Part shown: in pieces, positions 13,073 through 14,802 of the stretch
Numbering within the stretch: position 1 is the first letter of the stretch
Layout: each line of letters opens with the position of its first letter
DNA from: Dehalococcoidia bacterium
Lineage (GTDB): Bacteria > Chloroflexota > Dehalococcoidia > Dehalococcoidales > CSSed11-197
Assembly (NCBI GenBank): GCA_003552785.1
Contig: PUOQ01000039.1
Location: forward strand, 1 to 14,802
Length of the DNA stretch: 14,802 bases
Reading direction: 5' to 3'
Notes under the pieces: model-generated
Databases searched by the model: none
What the model saw: only the letters and a program-made list of their open reading frames with translations
Told to the model about the DNA's origin: nothing
Position numbers and translations under genes: made by a program

Positions 13073-13543
13073 ATGTTGGCTAATTTGGAATTTATTGACC
13101 TTGTCTATAATAAAGCAATTGTTGCCCCAATGCTGGCATGGGGCATTGCTCAGTTAATAAAAGTAATTATAGAACTCATAAAGAACCGGCGCCTTGATTT
13201 CAGCCGTCTTGTCTCCAGCGGTGGTATGCCGAGCGCTCATTCAGCTGTAACTACAGCTCTTGCCACTGTTCTGGCACTTGAGCAGGGTTTCGGTTCTCCC
13301 CTTTTTGCTGTTTCGTTAATCCTGGCCGCGGTTGTGCTTTATGACTCAGCCGGGGTAAGACAATCAGTCGGCAAGCAGGCATTCGTCTTAAACCGGATCA
13401 TCCGGGAGCTAAAAGACAGGCGCCCCATGACTGAACTTGAGCATGACCTGCGTGAACTGATTGGCCATACGCCTTTTGAAGTAGGCGCAGGTGTTGTTAT
13501 AGGCATTGGTTTTGCTTTATTCTGGGTGCTTATAGGGCCTTAA
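13073..13543 (+). CDS. DUF212/YuiD-type divergent PAP2 family membrane protein
   Basis: A 156-residue membrane protein of the divergent PAP2 (acid phosphatase/haloperoxidase-related) group. Seen are the signature SSGGMPSAHSA (48-58), LYDSAGVRQSVGKQA (89-103), ELIGHTPFEV.AG...G (128-144), and hydrophobic segments near the N-terminus (about 15-36), at 60-92 and at 137-154. The His of PSAHS and the Asp-x-x-Gly-Val-Arg match the phosphatase-like active-site pattern of this family, suggesting a lipid- or isoprenoid-phosphate substrate, but none is established. The ATG at 13073 has a weak SD. It is probably cotranscribed with the coiled-coil gene before it, and converges on znuB, with only nine bases between the two stops. 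Confidence 0.9.
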   Translation: MLANLEFIDLVYNKAIVAPMLAWGIAQLIKVIIELIKNRRLDFSRLVSSGGMPSAHSAVTTALATVLALEQGFGSPLFAVSLILAAVVLYDSAGVRQSVGKQAFVLNRIIRELKDRRPMTELEHDLRELIGHTPFEVGAGVVIGIGFALFWVLIGP

Positions 13544-13552
13544 AGAGTTAAA

Positions 13553-14374
13553 TTAAACTGAAATACGGCGCTTTTTAACCAGGCTGACCCATCCAATTGA
13601 TGCAAATAAAGCCAGCGAACTTACCAAAATTATGGTAGCGCCACTGGCTATGTCAAATAAGTATGAAAGCCATAGACCCAGCGTGGTATAAATGGCGCCC
13701 AGTATAATTGAAGCTACCATCATTTTTTTCAGGCTGTGAGTAAATTGTTTTGCCGTTGCCGGGGGGATGGTAATAAGAGCGATAACAAGTACAATGCCAA
13801 CTACGCGAATTAATACAACCACCGTCAGAGCAACCAGGCACAAAAGAAGCAGGTATACAGGAAAAACAGCGACTCCGGCTACACGGCTGAATTCCTCGTC
13901 AAATGATATAGCGCTAAATTCCTTAAAAAACAAAAAAACAACCACCAGGATAATGCCATTAAGCACCAGCATCATTATGATATCCGACCTTGGTACGGTG
14001 AGAATATTGCCGAACAGATAGCTGAACAGGTCAGGGGCATAACCCGGGGCCAATCCTATAAATATCACACCCAGCGACATGCCCAGAGCCCACAGTATGC
14101 CGATTGAAGTATCTTCAGACAAACGCGTTTTGCGGGTGACTGCTCCCATTAACACAGCAGATCCCAGGGAAAAATACAGGGCTCCGGTGACCGGGTTTAT
14201 TCCCAGCAGGTATCCCAGGCCAATACCACCGAAGGAAGCGTGGGATATGCCGCCGCTTATGGAAACCATGCGTTTTACAACAACGTAGCTACCAATGATG
14301 CCACAGGCGATTGATGCCAGTAAGCCAGCCGCCAGGGCATTTTGTATAAATTGGTATTGCAATAGTTCTAACAT
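13553..14374 (-). CDS. Zinc/manganese-type ABC transporter permease (ZnuB/MntB family)
   Basis: A 273-residue integral membrane protein of the ABC-3 family, which forms the metal channel of Zn2+/Mn2+/Fe2+ importers. Hydrophobic segments run along its whole length. Family patterns include GSYVVVKRMVSISGGISHASFGGIGLGYL (28-56), SEDTSIGILWALGMSLGVIF (86-105), PDLFSYLFGNIL (114-125) and the coupling region LVIALITIPPATAKQFTHSLKKM. Its ATG shares one base with the stop of the ATPase gene (TAATG), so the two are coupled. No metal-binding lipoprotein (ZnuA) is visible; it would lie outside the window. The metal cannot be told from the permease alone, so no symbol is given. Confidence 0.93.
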   Translation of the reverse strand: MLELLQYQFIQNALAAGLLASIACGIIGSYVVVKRMVSISGGISHASFGGIGLGYLLGINPVTGALYFSLGSAVLMGAVTRKTRLSEDTSIGILWALGMSLGVIFIGLAPGYAPDLFSYLFGNILTVPRSDIIMMLVLNGIILVVVFLFFKEFSAISFDEEFSRVAGVAVFPVYLLLLCLVALTVVVLIRVVGIVLVIALITIPPATAKQFTHSLKKMMVASIILGAIYTTLGLWLSYLFDIASGATIILVSSLALFASIGWVSLVKKRRISV

Positions 14375-14802
14375 TATGGTGCGTGGTCCTTATATATGCG
14401 GTGAGGAATGCCGTGAGCGATTAATTCAACCGGGCACTGGTAAGTTGCCTCCAGATCTTTTGCGGATATTTGTCTGCTTTCGTGGTAGTGGAGGTTTTTG
14501 TTCAGGCAGGCAACTTTGTTTACATAAAGTGATACAGCAGTGATGTCGTGTGAAACCATGATTATAGCCATGTGTTTGTTGAGCTCTTTTAATAGTTCGT
14601 AAAACTCCTTTTGCATTACTGAATCAACGTTCGACATGGGCTCATCCAGAAGGAGCAGGCCAGGTTTAGTTGTAAGGGCCCTTGCGATTAGAATTCTCTG
14701 CTGCTGGCCTCCGGAAAGTTGGCTGATATGCCGGTTTTTAAGATCCAGCATATCAACGGTTTTAAGTGCATCCAGCGCTGCCTGCTTATCTTCGGATGAG
14801 TA
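14374..14802 (-). CDS. Zinc/manganese-type ABC transporter ATP-binding protein, N-terminus beyond window
   Basis: The last 142 residues of a ZnuC/MntA-type ATPase that drives the neighbouring permease. The frame is open through base 14802, so the ATG at 14751 is internal and Walker A lies outside the window. Seen are the ABC signature LSGGQQQRILIARAL, Walker B LLLLDEP with the D-loop SNVD, and the H-loop VSHD. The C-terminus reads TYQCPVELIAHGIPHRIYKDHAP, an ending I associate with this metal-transport group. The stop overlaps the permease start by one base. The gene order ATPase-permease is normal for the family. Confidence 0.93.
   Translation of the reverse strand, partial: YSSEDKQAALDALKTVDMLDLKNRHISQLSGGQQQRILIARALTTKPGLLLLDEPMSNVDSVMQKEFYELLKELNKHMAIIMVSHDITAVSLYVNKVACLNKNLHYHESRQISAKDLEATYQCPVELIAHGIPHRIYKDHAP

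Noticed and set aside
13541..13555. Bidirectional terminator between the converging DUF212 and permease genes
   Set aside because: The gap is nine A+T-rich bases with no inverted repeat.

Overview
The window looks like chromosomal DNA from an anaerobic, probably monoderm bacterium of moderate G+C. The best fit is Chloroflexota, perhaps Dehalococcoidia. This is inferred from gene content only: an ECF sigma factor paired with a DUF5667-type membrane protein, a BldC-like HTH protein, and a type IV pilus (T4P) locus whose visible part has PilM/N/O proteins but no outer-membrane PilP/PilQ. No RNA gene, CRISPR array, insertion sequence or phage gene was seen.

Left two thirds (1 to about 9970), all on the minus strand, read from high to low coordinates: a small BldC/MerR-like HTH protein; a LuxR-type response regulator without the usual phospho-acceptor Asp; the extension ATPase PilB with two extra N-terminal Mrr-like domains; the platform protein PilC; two prepilins (GspI/PilV-like and GspJ/PilW-like); a PilX-like membrane-anchored beta-helix protein; a 179-bp A+T-rich gap; a PilO-like protein with a large acidic insertion; a PilM-PilN fusion; and the retraction ATPase PilT, cut by the window edge. 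Apart from the gap, the genes abut or overlap, so this is one or two operons making a T4P/pseudopilus motor with its own regulators. No clear major pilin, prepilin peptidase (PilD) or secretin is present here.

Middle (about 9967 to 11760): a 402-bp divergent regulatory region, then a plus-strand two-gene operon of an ECF-like sigma factor and a single-pass DUF5667-type membrane protein that probably controls it.

Right (11760 to 14802): a strong sigma-A-type promoter interlocked with a 17-bp-stem hairpin; an unrecognised 383-aa coiled-coil protein with a small C-terminal alpha/beta domain; a DUF212/YuiD-type (divergent PAP2) membrane protein; and, converging on it from the minus strand, the permease and ATPase (partial) of a Zn/Mn-type ABC importer.

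The most unusual content is the remodelled T4P inner-membrane and cytoplasmic machinery (PilB with tandem nuclease-like domains, PilM-N fusion, split PilO, bactofilin-like PilX) under a response regulator that appears phosphorylation-independent. Nuclease, c-di-GMP or other ligand roles for these extra domains are not shown by the sequence.
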